NCBI RefSeq assembly: GCF_034661235.1
Contig: NZ_CP141059.1
Coordinates: 1,728,501 to 1,792,500 of the forward strand
Length of the DNA: 64,000 bases
Origin: Nocardioides bizhenqiangii
Lineage (GTDB): Bacteria > Actinomycetota > Actinomycetes > Propionibacteriales > Nocardioidaceae
Reading direction: 5' to 3'
The position numbers and the translations under genes were made by a program. Within the stretch, counting starts at the first letter, position 1, and the number at the start of each line of letters is the position of its first letter. The notes beneath the pieces were generated by a model. That model had not been told where the DNA came from. It saw only the letters and a list, made by a program, of their open reading frames with translations, and did no database searches. Shown one piece after another: positions 26,476 to 35,640 of the stretch.

Positions 26476-27670
26476 CCTTTTTCCGGGCAGGGTCGAAGAA
26501 CGGCATCGAGGCCGTGGTGACCTTCACCGTCGTGTTGTGGTGGGCGATCGCGAGCTCGAGCCGAAGGTCGGTGCCGACCGCCGCGAGCTCGGGGCGGACC
26601 CGGGCGATGCCGACGTGCCGCTGCAGCATCGGCGAGTACACCAAGCTCGTGCAGTAGCCGACCTCCGCCCGATCGTTGTCCCGCACCATCGACTCGTAGG
26701 GCAACGGGTGCTCGGACTTCGGCGGGAACAGGCCGACCTCGCGGTGGATCCGGTCCCAGTCGGCGGGGTCGACGACGATGCCGGTGGTCGCCCAGCGGGA
26801 TGTGCCGTCGAGGAGCTCGCGGCGGATCGCCTCGGACCCGACGAACCGCCGGGAACCGTCGCGGACGCCGCGAAGCATCCAGCCGAAACCCAGCTCCTTG
26901 GGGGTGACGCAGTCGGCGTCGCTCATCGCCAGTCGGGCGTCGTGCCACTCGATGTCGATGAGCGGGAGGCCGGCCTCGATGCGCAGCGTCATCAGCGCCT
27001 CCTCCCCGAACGGGCGGATGCCGTGGGTGGACCCGGCGTCGAGCACCGCGTCGAGCACGGCGACCGCGCTGTCGGCCCCGACGGTGATCTCGAACCCGAG
27101 GTCGCCGGTGTAGCCGGTGCGCGAAAGGGTCACCGCCGCGTCGGCCACCTTGGCCGGCGAGTGGCCGAAGAACGCCAACGTCTCGGCCTCGGGCATCAGG
27201 GCGGCGAGCACCGCCCGGGAGCGCGGTCCCTGGACGGCGAGCATCCCGTAGGCCCCGGACACGTCCTCGAGGTGCACCCGCAGGCCGGACGCCAGCTCAT
27301 CGAACCACGAGAGCGCGGGGCGGCCCGCGGTGAGCAGGAAGTCGTCAGCGGAATGGCGGAACGCGACACCGTCGTGCATGACGAAGCCACGGTCGTCGCA
27401 CCACGCCGTGTACTGCGCCTGGCCCGGCCGGCAGGTGCGGATGTCCCGCACCAGCGCGCCGGACAGCAGCCGCTCGGCGTCGGGCCCGGTGATGCGGTAC
27501 TTGTACAGGGGCGAGGTGTCGAAGACGCCGACTGCGTTGCGCACCGCGAAGTACTCGTGCTTCGGCGCGTGGGTGTACCGCAGCGCGGACAGCTGCCCCT
27601 GCCAGTGTGTGTAGAGGCCCTGGGTGTTGAGCTCGCTCAGGCGTGGGTGGAAGGGCGTGGTCGTGATCAT
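26468..27670 (-). CDS. GcvT-like aminomethyltransferase family protein
   Basis: A 400-residue folate-binding protein of the GcvT/dimethylglycine-oxidase C-terminal family. Family marks are FAVRNAVGVFDTSPLYKYRITGPDA, AVQGPRSRAVL, SRTGYTGDLGFEI (the folate-site region), and the C-terminal barrel with GIARVRPE. Free-standing members next to amine oxidases take a C1 unit from an N-methyl group onto tetrahydrofolate; glycine-cleavage T protein is less likely because gcvH and gcvP are absent. It is the first gene of an operon with the FAD oxidoreductase. A 20-bp palindrome sits 21 bases upstream of the start, shared with other units of the cluster. Confidence 0.88.
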   Translation of the reverse strand: MITTTPFHPRLSELNTQGLYTHWQGQLSALRYTHAPKHEYFAVRNAVGVFDTSPLYKYRITGPDAERLLSGALVRDIRTCRPGQAQYTAWCDDRGFVMHDGVAFRHSADDFLLTAGRPALSWFDELASGLRVHLEDVSGAYGMLAVQGPRSRAVLAALMPEAETLAFFGHSPAKVADAAVTLSRTGYTGDLGFEITVGADSAVAVLDAVLDAGSTHGIRPFGEEALMTLRIEAGLPLIDIEWHDARLAMSDADCVTPKELGFGWMLRGVRDGSRRFVGSEAIRRELLDGTSRWATTGIVVDPADWDRIHREVGLFPPKSEHPLPYESMVRDNDRAEVGYCTSLVYSPMLQRHVGIARVRPELAAVGTDLRLELAIAHHNTTVKVTTASMPFFDPARKKDE

Positions 27671-27690
27671 CGCGTCAACAGGCTAGTTGC

Positions 27691-27710
27691 TACTGACCTG
27701 AGAGTCAGTA
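27691..27710. promoter_or_regulatory. Putative operator A, 20-bp palindrome
   Basis: TACTGACCTGAGAGTCAGTA, a near-perfect inverted repeat (TACTGAC/GTCAGTA with a 6-base spacer), placed upstream of the aminomethyltransferase gene. Very similar sites lie at 35608 and 43266. Confidence 0.75.
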
Positions 27711-27714
27711 GCGC

Positions 27715-29796
27715 TCAGTCATTTCCGGGGCGGAGTCGATCCAGGACCCAGGCGTAGATCTCGGCCTCGTACCCGAGGTGGGCGAACCGGCCTGCGGGCC
27801 CGACATGGGCGCCGGCGCCGGTCTCGACCCGGAACAGACAACGCGGTGACCATCCTGGATCGGTCTCGCGCAGTCGGGCGACCCACTTGGCCGGCTCGAA
27901 GACCATCACGCGCGGGTCGTGCAGCGCCCCGGTCACGAGCAGGTCGGGTCGGGGGCCGCTGGGCGGGTTGTCGTACGGCGAGTAGGCGAGCATCCAGTCG
28001 AAGTCCTCCCGCCGGCGTGGGTCCCCCCACTCGTCCCACTCGGTGATGGTCAGCGGGATCGAGGCGTCGAGCATCGTGGTCACCACGTCGACGAAAGGCA
28101 CCTCGGCGACCACGGCCCGCCATCGGTCCGGCCGCTGGCTGAAGACCGCGCCCTGCAGCAGTCCGCCGGCACTCAACCCACGGGTGGCGAGCCGCTCGCC
28201 GTCGACGAGCCCAGCCAGCCCGTCGGCCGCGGCGGCGTAGTCGGTGAACGTGTTCTGCTTGTGCTCCAGCCGTCCCCCCAGCCACCACCGCCGACCGCCC
28301 TCTCCGCCGCCCCGGACGTGGGCATGGACGTAGACGACCCCGCGGTCCAGCAGTGAGGGGATCGCGGGGTCCCACTCCTGGTCCGGGTAGACGGCCTCGT
28401 AGGCGCCGTACCCGTAGAACAGGGCGGGTGCGGTGCCGTCGAGCGGGGTGTCCCGGTGGCGCACCAGCGTGACCGGCACGGGAGTCCCGTCGGGGGCCGG
28501 AACGCTTCGGCTCTCGCAGACGTACGCCGACGCGTGGTGGCCCGGCGCTCGGCGCCTCAGCAGCTCGGTGCGCTCGCCAGTCCGGAGGCTGACCGCCGAC
28601 CAGACCGGCGGCTCGATGTAGGACTGGTCCTCCACGGTCACCGTCGTGGCGTGGTGGTCGGTGTTGGGCCCGATTTCCACCGTGCCGCGGTCGAACGCCG
28701 GCTCGATCACGATGCCGTCGCCGTCCAGCGCGTCGAGCGGCAGGATCCGTAGCCGGTGCTGGGTCTGCGACCGGAAGCTCAGCACGGCGTGTCCGGCGAA
28801 CCCGTCCACCCGCTCCAACCGCTCGTCGGGGCGCTCCGCCCGCGCCGGCGACCACGACGTGTGGTCCTGGTCCGAATCGCTGGGCACCGGACAGCGGGCG
28901 AGTCGGAACTCGGTGGCGTCGTCGTTGGTGACCAGCAGCAGCGTGTCCGTGCCGTCGGGGAGGACGACGTGCTCGGCGTGGTACTCGACGCCCGGGCGCC
29001 GTCCGCCGACCGAGCGCGGCGGCGACGTCGGCGACGCGGCGTCGACCACCCACACCTCGCGGGTGTCCCGGCTCTCCGACCAGATGACGACCAAGGCGCC
29101 GCTTCGCGTCGCCCTGATGCTCAGCTCGAAGCGCTCGTCCGGCTCCTCGAGGACGAGCACGTCGTCGGCCACTGGCGCGCCGAGCTCGTGGCGCCACACC
29201 TGGAAGGGGCGGTAGGCGTCGTCGTGGACCGTGTAGAAGAACTGGTCCGACCCGCTGCTCCAAGCGCCTCCGTAGTACGTGCGCGGTGCCACCTCGGGCA
29301 GGTCGGCGCCGGTCTCGAGGTCACGGAACCGCAGCTCGTAGACCTCGTCGCCGGTGCGGTCGACCGAGTAGGCCAGCCACTTCTGGTCGGGGCTGACGAC
29401 CGACAGTCCGAGCTCGACGTACCCGGAATCGTCGACCAGCTCGTTGACGTCGAGGAGGACCTCAGTGGTATCGGAATCGTCCTTTTCCCGCAACAACTGT
29501 GGATGTTCTCTTCCAGCGGGAAGAGCCGTGTAGTAGGAACAGCCTTGGAGTCGCCAACTGACTGTTCGATCAGTAGCGGGCACTCTGCCCAGCATCTCGG
29601 ACCGTAGGGTCTCGACGAGGGAGTTCAGATGTCCGGTCGCGGTGTCGTACCAGAGTCGCTCGGCCTCGAGGTGAGCGAGCAGGACGGGGGAGTCCGTCCG
29701 ACGCATCCAGTGGTAGGGATCGGCGCGCACCTCTCCGTGCTCGGTGTGCTCGTGCGCTTCGCGCGGCGCCTGGGGCGGGCTGAGCGGGATGGTCAC
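27715..29796 (-). CDS. S9 family peptidase (prolyl oligopeptidase / oligopeptidase B type)
   Basis: A 693-residue cytosolic serine peptidase that cleaves short peptides. The N-terminal region DPYHWMRRTDSPVLLAHLEAER is the S9A entry. A seven-bladed propeller follows, then the alpha/beta hydrolase domain with nucleophile GLSAGGLLQG (Ser), Asp in LHDPRVM and His in GAHVGPAGR; the catalytic triad is complete. The GTG at 29796 was chosen to lie about 20 residues before the conserved entry; the frame upstream is antisense to the substrate-binding protein gene. It probably processes imported peptides for the neighbouring pathway (inference). Confidence 0.9.
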   Translation of the reverse strand: MTIPLSPPQAPREAHEHTEHGEVRADPYHWMRRTDSPVLLAHLEAERLWYDTATGHLNSLVETLRSEMLGRVPATDRTVSWRLQGCSYYTALPAGREHPQLLREKDDSDTTEVLLDVNELVDDSGYVELGLSVVSPDQKWLAYSVDRTGDEVYELRFRDLETGADLPEVAPRTYYGGAWSSGSDQFFYTVHDDAYRPFQVWRHELGAPVADDVLVLEEPDERFELSIRATRSGALVVIWSESRDTREVWVVDAASPTSPPRSVGGRRPGVEYHAEHVVLPDGTDTLLLVTNDDATEFRLARCPVPSDSDQDHTSWSPARAERPDERLERVDGFAGHAVLSFRSQTQHRLRILPLDALDGDGIVIEPAFDRGTVEIGPNTDHHATTVTVEDQSYIEPPVWSAVSLRTGERTELLRRRAPGHHASAYVCESRSVPAPDGTPVPVTLVRHRDTPLDGTAPALFYGYGAYEAVYPDQEWDPAIPSLLDRGVVYVHAHVRGGGEGGRRWWLGGRLEHKQNTFTDYAAAADGLAGLVDGERLATRGLSAGGLLQGAVFSQRPDRWRAVVAEVPFVDVVTTMLDASIPLTITEWDEWGDPRRREDFDWMLAYSPYDNPPSGPRPDLLVTGALHDPRVMVFEPAKWVARLRETDPGWSPRCLFRVETGAGAHVGPAGRFAHLGYEAEIYAWVLDRLRPGND
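29556..29575. promoter_or_regulatory. Putative operator B, weaker palindrome
   Basis: AACTGACTGTTCGATCAGTA keeps the arms ACTGA-N8-TCAGT of operators A, C and D. It lies inside the 5' part of the S9 peptidase gene and 180-270 bases before possible starts of the divergent transporter operon. It could control either unit or be a chance match. Confidence 0.4.
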
Positions 29797-31677
29797 ACCC
29801 GGCACCGTAGACCCGTCCGCGGGTTCGTGGCGGCCGCGGGCACCCTGGTCGTCGGTCTGCTGCTGGCGACGGTCGGCGCGTCCCCGGTGCAGCCGGCCGG
29901 CGCGGCGGCGGACGACGAGCCGGTGACCTTCACCGTCGCATTCCTGGACGAGGTCGACTCGTTCAACCCGTTCAACGGATTCCAGGCCACGTCGTACGAG
30001 ATGTGGGCGCTGATGTACGACTACATGGTCGGCTACTCCATGGAGGACATCTCGCCGGCGCCCGCCCTCGCGACGTCGTGGGAGACGTCCGAAGACGGCC
30101 TGACGTGGACCTTCGACATCCGCGAGGGAGTCGACTGGTCCGACGGGGAGCCGCTGACCGCAGGCGACATCGCCTACACCTACAACCGGATCATCGACGG
30201 TGGTCCCGAGTCCGGGAACTGGGGCACCTATCTGACGTCGGTGGAGACCGTCACCGCTCCCGATGACACGACCGTGGTGCTCGAGCTCTCGAAGCCGAAC
30301 GCCGTCCTGCCCCTGCTGCCGATCCCGATCCTTCCCGAGCACATCTGGTCCGACGTGGCCGAGGACGACGTGAAGTCCTACCGCAACGAGCCCTCAGACG
30401 GCGAGCCCGTGGTGGGCTCGGGCCCGTTCCGGCTCGTCGAGGGAACGGCCGGCGGCTCGACGTACCTCTTCGAGGCCAACCCCGACTACTACGGAGGCAC
30501 GCCCCACGTCGACCGGGTGGCGTTCCGTGTTTACAAGAGCGAGGACCCCGCGGTCCAGGCGATCATCAAGGGCGAGGTCGACTTCGTCGACGACATCAGC
30601 CCGATCCAGGTCGAAGCCCTGCAGGGCCGTGACGGCATCCACGCCCAGAACGGCGTCTCGCCCTACTTCGAGGAGATCGCTTTCAACGTCGGCGCGGTCG
30701 ACCCCGAGACCGGTGAGCCCCTGGGCGACGGCAACCCGGCGCTGGAGGACCCCGCCTTCCGGTACGCCCTCGGCTTCGCGCTGGACAACGAGCGGCTGGT
30801 CGAGGCCGCCTACCAGGGCGCCGCGGTCCCCGGCGACACGTTCATCCCGACGGCCTACGAGTCCTGGCGGTGGGAGCCGCCCGAGGACGTGGCGTTCACG
30901 TTCGACCTCGACCGGGCCGGCGAGCTCCTGGACGAGGCGGGCTACGAGGTCGGCTCCGACGGGCTTCGCACCATGCCCGACGGCAGCGAGATCGGCACCA
31001 TCCGGCTGTTCGCGCGCACCGAGGAGCCGAGGTCCCAGACCATCATGGAGTTCTTCCAGGAGTGGCTCGCCGAGATCGGCATCGAGTCCGAGGTCAGCGT
31101 GATGGAGAGCAACCAGCTCACCGACGTCATCCTCGACGGCAACTTCGACGCGTTCCACTGGGGCTGGTTCGTCGAGCCCGACCCGGACTCGATCCTCTCG
31201 GTCTTCCTCTGCGACGCGCGCGGCGGGTCGTCGGACTCGTGGTACTGCAACCCTGAGTTCGACGAGCTCTACGCGTCCCAGAACGCCGAGCTCGACGATG
31301 AGAAGCGGATCGAGACGGTCCAGCGGATGCAGGAGATCATCTACCGCGACGCGCCCTACCTCGTCACGGCGTACACGACGTACGGCCAAGCGGTGCGCAC
31401 CGACCGGTTCGCGTGCTTCCAGCCACAGCCGGATCCCGACGGCGTGCTGCTCGTGCAGTACGGCGCGTTCAATTACACGTTGCTCAGGCCCGCCGACGAG
31501 GCCGGCGACTGCGACGGCATCGAGTCCGCCGTCGGCGCGTCCTCCTCGTCGGGTGATGACGACGACGGAACCAGCAACGGCGTACTGATTGCCGGCGGCG
31601 TGCTGCTCGCGCTGCTGCTCGTCGGTGGCGTCGTGTTCGCCCTGCGCCGGCGGTCCTCGGCGGACGCCCGGGAGTGA
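29752..31677 (+). CDS. ABC transporter substrate-binding protein, family 5 (peptide/nickel/opine)
   Basis: An SBP_bac_5 protein that captures the substrate outside the membrane. An Arg-rich N-region precedes a signal helix (FVAAAGTLVVGLLLATVGAS), then the mature domain begins DDEPVTFTVAFLDEVDSFNPFNGF and contains LATSWETSEDGLTWTFDIREGV, typical of DppA/OppA-like proteins. There is no lipobox. Instead a Gly/Ser/Asp linker leads to a C-terminal transmembrane helix (GVLIAGGVLLALLLVGGVVFAL) and Arg-rich stop-transfer, so the protein is anchored at its C-terminus. The start is uncertain: GTG 29752, GTG 29827 or ATG 29629 (good GAGGGAG, but antisense to a conserved S9 segment). First gene of a five-gene importer operon. 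Confidence 0.9.
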   Translation: MRFARRLGRAERDGHTRHRRPVRGFVAAAGTLVVGLLLATVGASPVQPAGAAADDEPVTFTVAFLDEVDSFNPFNGFQATSYEMWALMYDYMVGYSMEDISPAPALATSWETSEDGLTWTFDIREGVDWSDGEPLTAGDIAYTYNRIIDGGPESGNWGTYLTSVETVTAPDDTTVVLELSKPNAVLPLLPIPILPEHIWSDVAEDDVKSYRNEPSDGEPVVGSGPFRLVEGTAGGSTYLFEANPDYYGGTPHVDRVAFRVYKSEDPAVQAIIKGEVDFVDDISPIQVEALQGRDGIHAQNGVSPYFEEIAFNVGAVDPETGEPLGDGNPALEDPAFRYALGFALDNERLVEAAYQGAAVPGDTFIPTAYESWRWEPPEDVAFTFDLDRAGELLDEAGYEVGSDGLRTMPDGSEIGTIRLFARTEEPRSQTIMEFFQEWLAEIGIESEVSVMESNQLTDVILDGNFDAFHWGWFVEPDPDSILSVFLCDARGGSSDSWYCNPEFDELYASQNAELDDEKRIETVQRMQEIIYRDAPYLVTAYTTYGQAVRTDRFACFQPQPDPDGVLLVQYGAFNYTLLRPADEAGDCDGIESAVGASSSSGDDDDGTSNGVLIAGGVLLALLLVGGVVFALRRRSSADARE

Positions 31678-31681
31678 GATC

Positions 31682-32719
31682 TTGACGACGCTCGCGGCGG
31701 CCGGGAACGAGGTCGCCTCCGGGTCTCCGGTCCGCCGGCGCAGCTACGGACGCTACGTCCTCGGCAAGGCGCTGGGGGCGCTCGGGAGCCTGTTCTTCGT
31801 CCTGGTGGTCAACTTCTTCCTCTTCCGGGTGCTGCCCGGTGACCCGGCGCGGACTCTGACCCGGGGACGCGCGGTGAAGAAGGAGCAGCTCGACGCGATC
31901 ACCGAGCATTACGGCCTCGACCAACCTCTGCCGCAGCAGTTCCTCACCTACCTGAAGAACACGTTCCAGGGCGACCTCGGAGTCTCCATCCGCTACAACG
32001 TGCCGGTCTCGGAGCTCATCGTCGACCGGATGTGGCCGACGATCGCGCTGGTGGGTGTGTCGACGATCCTGTCGATGGTGATCGGGGTCTATCTCGGCAT
32101 GGTGAGCGCCTGGCGTCGAGGCGGGGGCTTCGACAACTTCTCGACCGGCACCACCCTCACCCTCTACTCGATGCCGGAGTGGTGGCTGGGCCTACTCCTC
32201 ATCGCCGGGCTGTCCGTGGGCGCCGGCCCGCTGCCCGGCATCTTCCCGACCGGCGGGCTGCACTCCATCGACGCCGATCCATCGAGCCTGAGCGGGGTCC
32301 TCGACGCGGCCTGGCACCTGACCCTGCCCGTCATCACCCTCACCCTGGCCTACCTCGCCGAGTACTCGCTCATCATGAGGTCGTCACTCCTCGACGAGCT
32401 GGGCGAGGACTATCTGGTCACCGCGCGCGCCAAGGGCCTGCGCGACGTGGAGGTGCGCCGCCGGCACGCCGTACCGAACGCGCTGCTGCCGACCACCACG
32501 CTTTCCGCCCTCAACATCGGCTTCGTGGTGTCGGGAGCGATCACCATCGAGACGATCTTCTCGATCCCCGGTCTGGGCCTGCTGTCGTACGAGGCGCTGT
32601 CGATCCCGGACTACGACGTGCTGCAAGGCACGTTCCTGCTGGCCTCGGGCGCGGTGATCGCGGCGAACCTTGCGGCCAACCTGATCTACGGCGTCCTCGA
32701 CCCCCGGGTCCGCACATGA
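31682..32719 (+). CDS. ABC transporter permease (DppB type)
   Basis: A 345-residue membrane protein of the DppB/OppB family. One N-terminal helix (FFVLVVNFFLFRVLPGDPA, with the conserved GDP) is followed by a periplasmic loop containing LGVSIRYNVPV and the BPD_transp_1 core with the coupling-helix motif (EYSLIMRSSLLDELGEDYLVTARAKGL). TTG 31682, 4 bases after the previous stop, has GGGAG upstream and was preferred over the longer frame at 31589, which is Cys-rich and antisense-like. It overlaps the next permease by ATGA. Confidence 0.92.
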   Translation: MTTLAAAGNEVASGSPVRRRSYGRYVLGKALGALGSLFFVLVVNFFLFRVLPGDPARTLTRGRAVKKEQLDAITEHYGLDQPLPQQFLTYLKNTFQGDLGVSIRYNVPVSELIVDRMWPTIALVGVSTILSMVIGVYLGMVSAWRRGGGFDNFSTGTTLTLYSMPEWWLGLLLIAGLSVGAGPLPGIFPTGGLHSIDADPSSLSGVLDAAWHLTLPVITLTLAYLAEYSLIMRSSLLDELGEDYLVTARAKGLRDVEVRRRHAVPNALLPTTTLSALNIGFVVSGAITIETIFSIPGLGLLSYEALSIPDYDVLQGTFLLASGAVIAANLAANLIYGVLDPRVRT

Positions 32720-33621
32720 GTACAACCACCCCGCTCTCAGCGCGCCAGATCGCCCGTCGCCGGCGGGTCGCTGCCAGGCGTCGCAACTGGAAGCTGTTCC
32801 GCAGCCACCGCTCGGGACTCATCGGGCTGTGCATCCTGGGCTTCTTCGTGGTGATCGCGCTGGCGGCACCGCTGCTCGCCGACGGCGAAGGGCTCAAGGT
32901 GACCAAGGCCACCGGGGGATTCCTCGAGAGCCCGTCGGGCGAGTACTGGCTGGGCACCGACCAGAACGGTCGCTCCGTGCTGACCATGCTGATCTGGGGC
33001 ACCCGGGTCTCGCTGCTCGTGGGCCTGCTCGCGACCGCGATCTCGATGGTGATCGGGACCGTCGTCGGCCTGGTCTCGGGCTTCTTCGGGGGGTGGACCG
33101 CCCGGGTGCTCTACCGGCTCACCGAGTGGTTCCTGGTGATCCCGTTCCTGCCGCTCGCGATCATCCTCGCGGTGGTGCTGGGCCCCTCGTTGCTCAACAT
33201 CGCGGTCGTCATCGGCGTCACCAGCTGGTCGGCGACCGCGCTGCTGATCCGCAGCCAGACCCTGAGCATCAAGGAGCGGCCGTACCTCGAGCGAGCGCGG
33301 TTGCTCGGCGCCGGCCGCTGGCACCAGATGACCCGGCACGTGCTGCCGAACGTGATGCCGATGGTCTTCGCGAACACGACACTGACTGTGGCAGCGGCGA
33401 TCCTCGCCGAGACCACGCTGAGCTTCCTGGGTCTCGGTGATCCGACCCGGATCTCGTGGGGCTCGATGCTCGAGGCGGCGGCCGGGGTCGGCGCGATGAC
33501 GACGGGCTCGTGGTGGTTCATCATCCCGCCCGGGATCTGCGTGGTGCTGGTGGTGCTGTCGTTCACGCTGATCGGCCAAGCGCTGGAGGAGATCTTCAAC
33601 CCTCGGCTGCGGAGCCGGTGA
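32716..33621 (+). CDS. ABC transporter permease (DppC type)
   Basis: A 301-residue partner permease of the DppC/OppC family. It has an Arg-rich N-terminus, a first helix (LIGLCILGFFVVIALAAPLLA), the typical LGTDQNGRSVLTMLIWGTRVSLLVGL, and the coupling motif (KERPYLERARLLGAGRWHQM) in the BPD_transp_1 domain. ATG overlaps the upstream stop (ATGA). Together the two permeases form the channel. Confidence 0.94.
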   Translation: MSTTTPLSARQIARRRRVAARRRNWKLFRSHRSGLIGLCILGFFVVIALAAPLLADGEGLKVTKATGGFLESPSGEYWLGTDQNGRSVLTMLIWGTRVSLLVGLLATAISMVIGTVVGLVSGFFGGWTARVLYRLTEWFLVIPFLPLAIILAVVLGPSLLNIAVVIGVTSWSATALLIRSQTLSIKERPYLERARLLGAGRWHQMTRHVLPNVMPMVFANTTLTVAAAILAETTLSFLGLGDPTRISWGSMLEAAAGVGAMTTGSWWFIIPPGICVVLVVLSFTLIGQALEEIFNPRLRSR

Positions 33622-34586
33622 TGGACCACCTGCTCGAGCTCCGCGGGCTGACCGTGGCCTATCGGACCGAAGAGGGTCGGCTGCCCGCCGTACGCGGCGT
33701 CGACCTGTGCGTCGACGCCGGCGAGGTGGTAGGCATCGCCGGGGAGTCGGGGTGCGGCAAGTCCACGCTCGCCAGCACGGTGCTGCGCCTCCAGCCGAAG
33801 GACGCCCTGGTGGCGGGCGAGGTGCTGGTCTCCGGGCGCGACGTGCTGACGATGGGATGGGGTGACCTCCGCGCGCTGCGCTGGGCCGAGGCCGCGATCG
33901 TCTTCCAGGGGGCGCTGCACTCGCTCAACCCGGTGCGCCGGGTCGAGACCCAGATCGCCGAGCCCATCCGTCTGCACGAGCCCGACCTTCCCGTCGCCGA
34001 CGTCGGCGCCCGGGTCGGCGAGCTGCTCGAGCAGGTCGGCCTGCCCGCGGCGCGGTCGCGGGTCTACCCCCACCAGCTGTCGGGCGGCCAGCGGCAGCGG
34101 GTGATGATCGCGATGGCCCTGGCCTGCCGGCCCCAGCTGATCATCGCCGACGAGCCGACCACCGCGCTCGACGTGATGGTGCAGGCCCAGATCCTCGACC
34201 TGATCTCCGGCCTGGTGAGGGACCTCGGGGTGGGCCTGATGATCATCAGCCACGACCTGTCGGTGCTCGCCGACGTCTGCGACCGGGTGGCCGTGATGTA
34301 CGCCGGTCGCGTCGTCGAGTGCGGGTCCGCGGACCAGGTCTTCAGCTCCCCGGCGCACCCCTACGCGCAGGCGTTGTCGCGAGCGTTCCCGCGGGTGGGG
34401 GACGCGGCGGCGCGGTACGCGCCAGCCGGTCTCGCCGGCGACCCGCCCGACCCGCACGACCTGCCCCCGGGCTGCTCGTTCGCGCCCAGGTGCGCGCGGA
34501 TGATCGACGCCTGCACCGAGGCGGAGCCGCCGTTGCTGCAGGTCGGGGGCCGCCAGGCGGCGTGCATCCGGGTGGGGGAGGCATGA
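33621..34586 (+). CDS. ABC transporter ATP-binding protein (DppD type)
   Basis: A 321-residue ATPase. Walker A GESGCGKST, Q-loop VFQGALHSLNPV, signature LSGGQRQRV, Walker B LIIADEPTTALD and H-loop ISHD are all present. The C-terminal oligopeptide-transporter extension (HPYAQAL ... PPGCSFAPRCARMIDAC) contains the Cys-rich segment that in DppD/OppD proteins binds an Fe-S cluster or structural metal. ATG shares one base with the permease stop. Confidence 0.95.
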   Translation: MDHLLELRGLTVAYRTEEGRLPAVRGVDLCVDAGEVVGIAGESGCGKSTLASTVLRLQPKDALVAGEVLVSGRDVLTMGWGDLRALRWAEAAIVFQGALHSLNPVRRVETQIAEPIRLHEPDLPVADVGARVGELLEQVGLPAARSRVYPHQLSGGQRQRVMIAMALACRPQLIIADEPTTALDVMVQAQILDLISGLVRDLGVGLMIISHDLSVLADVCDRVAVMYAGRVVECGSADQVFSSPAHPYAQALSRAFPRVGDAAARYAPAGLAGDPPDPHDLPPGCSFAPRCARMIDACTEAEPPLLQVGGRQAACIRVGEA

Positions 34587-35596
34587 GCACATCGACGGGC
34601 GACGCGCCGCTGCTGGCAGCGAAGGGCGTGGGGGTCGAGTTCACCACTCGCGCCGGGACCGTGGCCACGGCACTCGACGGCGTCGACCTCCAGGTGAGCT
34701 CGGGCGAGATCCTGGCGCTGGTCGGTGAGTCCGGGTCGGGCAAGACCACGCTGGCCCGGACGCTGGTCGGGCTGCAACGTCCGACCACGGGCGAGGTGCG
34801 GTTCGAGGGCGCGCCGCTGTCCTACTCGGGCCGCGCGCTGCGGCGGCTGCGCAGCGAGGTGCAGATGGTGCTGCAGGACGCGGCGGGCTCGCTCAACCCC
34901 CGCCAGACCGTCTACGAGTCCGTCGCCGAGGGCATCCGGTTGCACCGCCGGGCGGCCTCCGACGCCGAAGGACGCAACGAGGTCGAGCTCGTGGCCGCGG
35001 CGCTCGCCGAGGCGGGGCTGCGCCCGCCCGAGCGCATCTTCCTGCGCTATCCCCACGAGCTGTCCGGAGGGCAGAAGCAGCGGGTGCTGATCGCCGGGGC
35101 GCTGGCGCTGCGACCCCGGCTGTTGGTCGCCGACGAGCCGGTGTCGTCGCTCGACGCGTCGATCCGTGGGGAGATCCTGGCGCTGCTGCTGGGTCTGCGT
35201 GAGTCGCTCGGCCTCGGGATCGTCGTCGTCACCCACGACCTGGGCCTGGCCTGGAACATCGCCGACCGGATCGCCGTGATGTACCTCGGCAGGGTCGTGG
35301 AGTGCGGCACGGCCGAGCAGGTCCTCGAGTCGCCGCGGCACCCCTACACGCGGGCCCTGCTCTCGGTCGTGCCCGAGATCGAGCGGATCACGCCGATCGT
35401 GCTCAAGGGGGAGGTGCCCGACCCCACCCGGATCCCGGGTGGCTGCCGGTTCCACCCGCGCTGCCCGGCGTTCGCCGACGGGACCGCGGCCTCGGCCGGG
35501 ATCGAGGACAACTGCCGAGCGACGCCGCTGCCGGTGCTGGCCGCGACCGGCGAACACCGCGTCGCTTGCCATCTGGTGAGTGCCCCTCAGTCGTGA
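34583..35596 (+). CDS. ABC transporter ATP-binding protein (DppF type)
   Basis: A 337-residue second ATPase, completing the heterodimer. It has Walker A GESGSGKTT, the Q-loop region VLQDAAGSLNPRQTV, signature LSGGQKQRV, Walker B LLVADEPVSSLD and H-loop THD, with the C-terminal extension GGCRFHPRCPAF typical of DppF/OppF. It overlaps the upstream gene by ATGA. Last gene of the importer operon; operator C follows within 12 bases. Confidence 0.95.
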   Translation: MSTSTGDAPLLAAKGVGVEFTTRAGTVATALDGVDLQVSSGEILALVGESGSGKTTLARTLVGLQRPTTGEVRFEGAPLSYSGRALRRLRSEVQMVLQDAAGSLNPRQTVYESVAEGIRLHRRAASDAEGRNEVELVAAALAEAGLRPPERIFLRYPHELSGGQKQRVLIAGALALRPRLLVADEPVSSLDASIRGEILALLLGLRESLGLGIVVVTHDLGLAWNIADRIAVMYLGRVVECGTAEQVLESPRHPYTRALLSVVPEIERITPIVLKGEVPDPTRIPGGCRFHPRCPAFADGTAASAGIEDNCRATPLPVLAATGEHRVACHLVSAPQS

Positions 35597-35607
35597 GACG
35601 ATTCCAC

Positions 35608-35627
35608 TACTGACTCGCGGATCAGTA
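35608..35627. promoter_or_regulatory. Putative operator C, 20-bp palindrome
   Basis: TACTGACTCGCGGATCAGTA, 14 bases before the GTG of the first Rieske gene and overlapping the place where its promoter or leader must be. It matches operator D at 17 of 20 positions and shares the outer arms with A. Confidence 0.75.
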
Positions 35628-35640
35628 AGGAGGGTGCCAG

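Noticed and set aside
24724..26520. 598-residue plus-strand ORF
   Set aside because: Antisense to the FAD oxidoreductase, whose motifs are clear on the minus strand.
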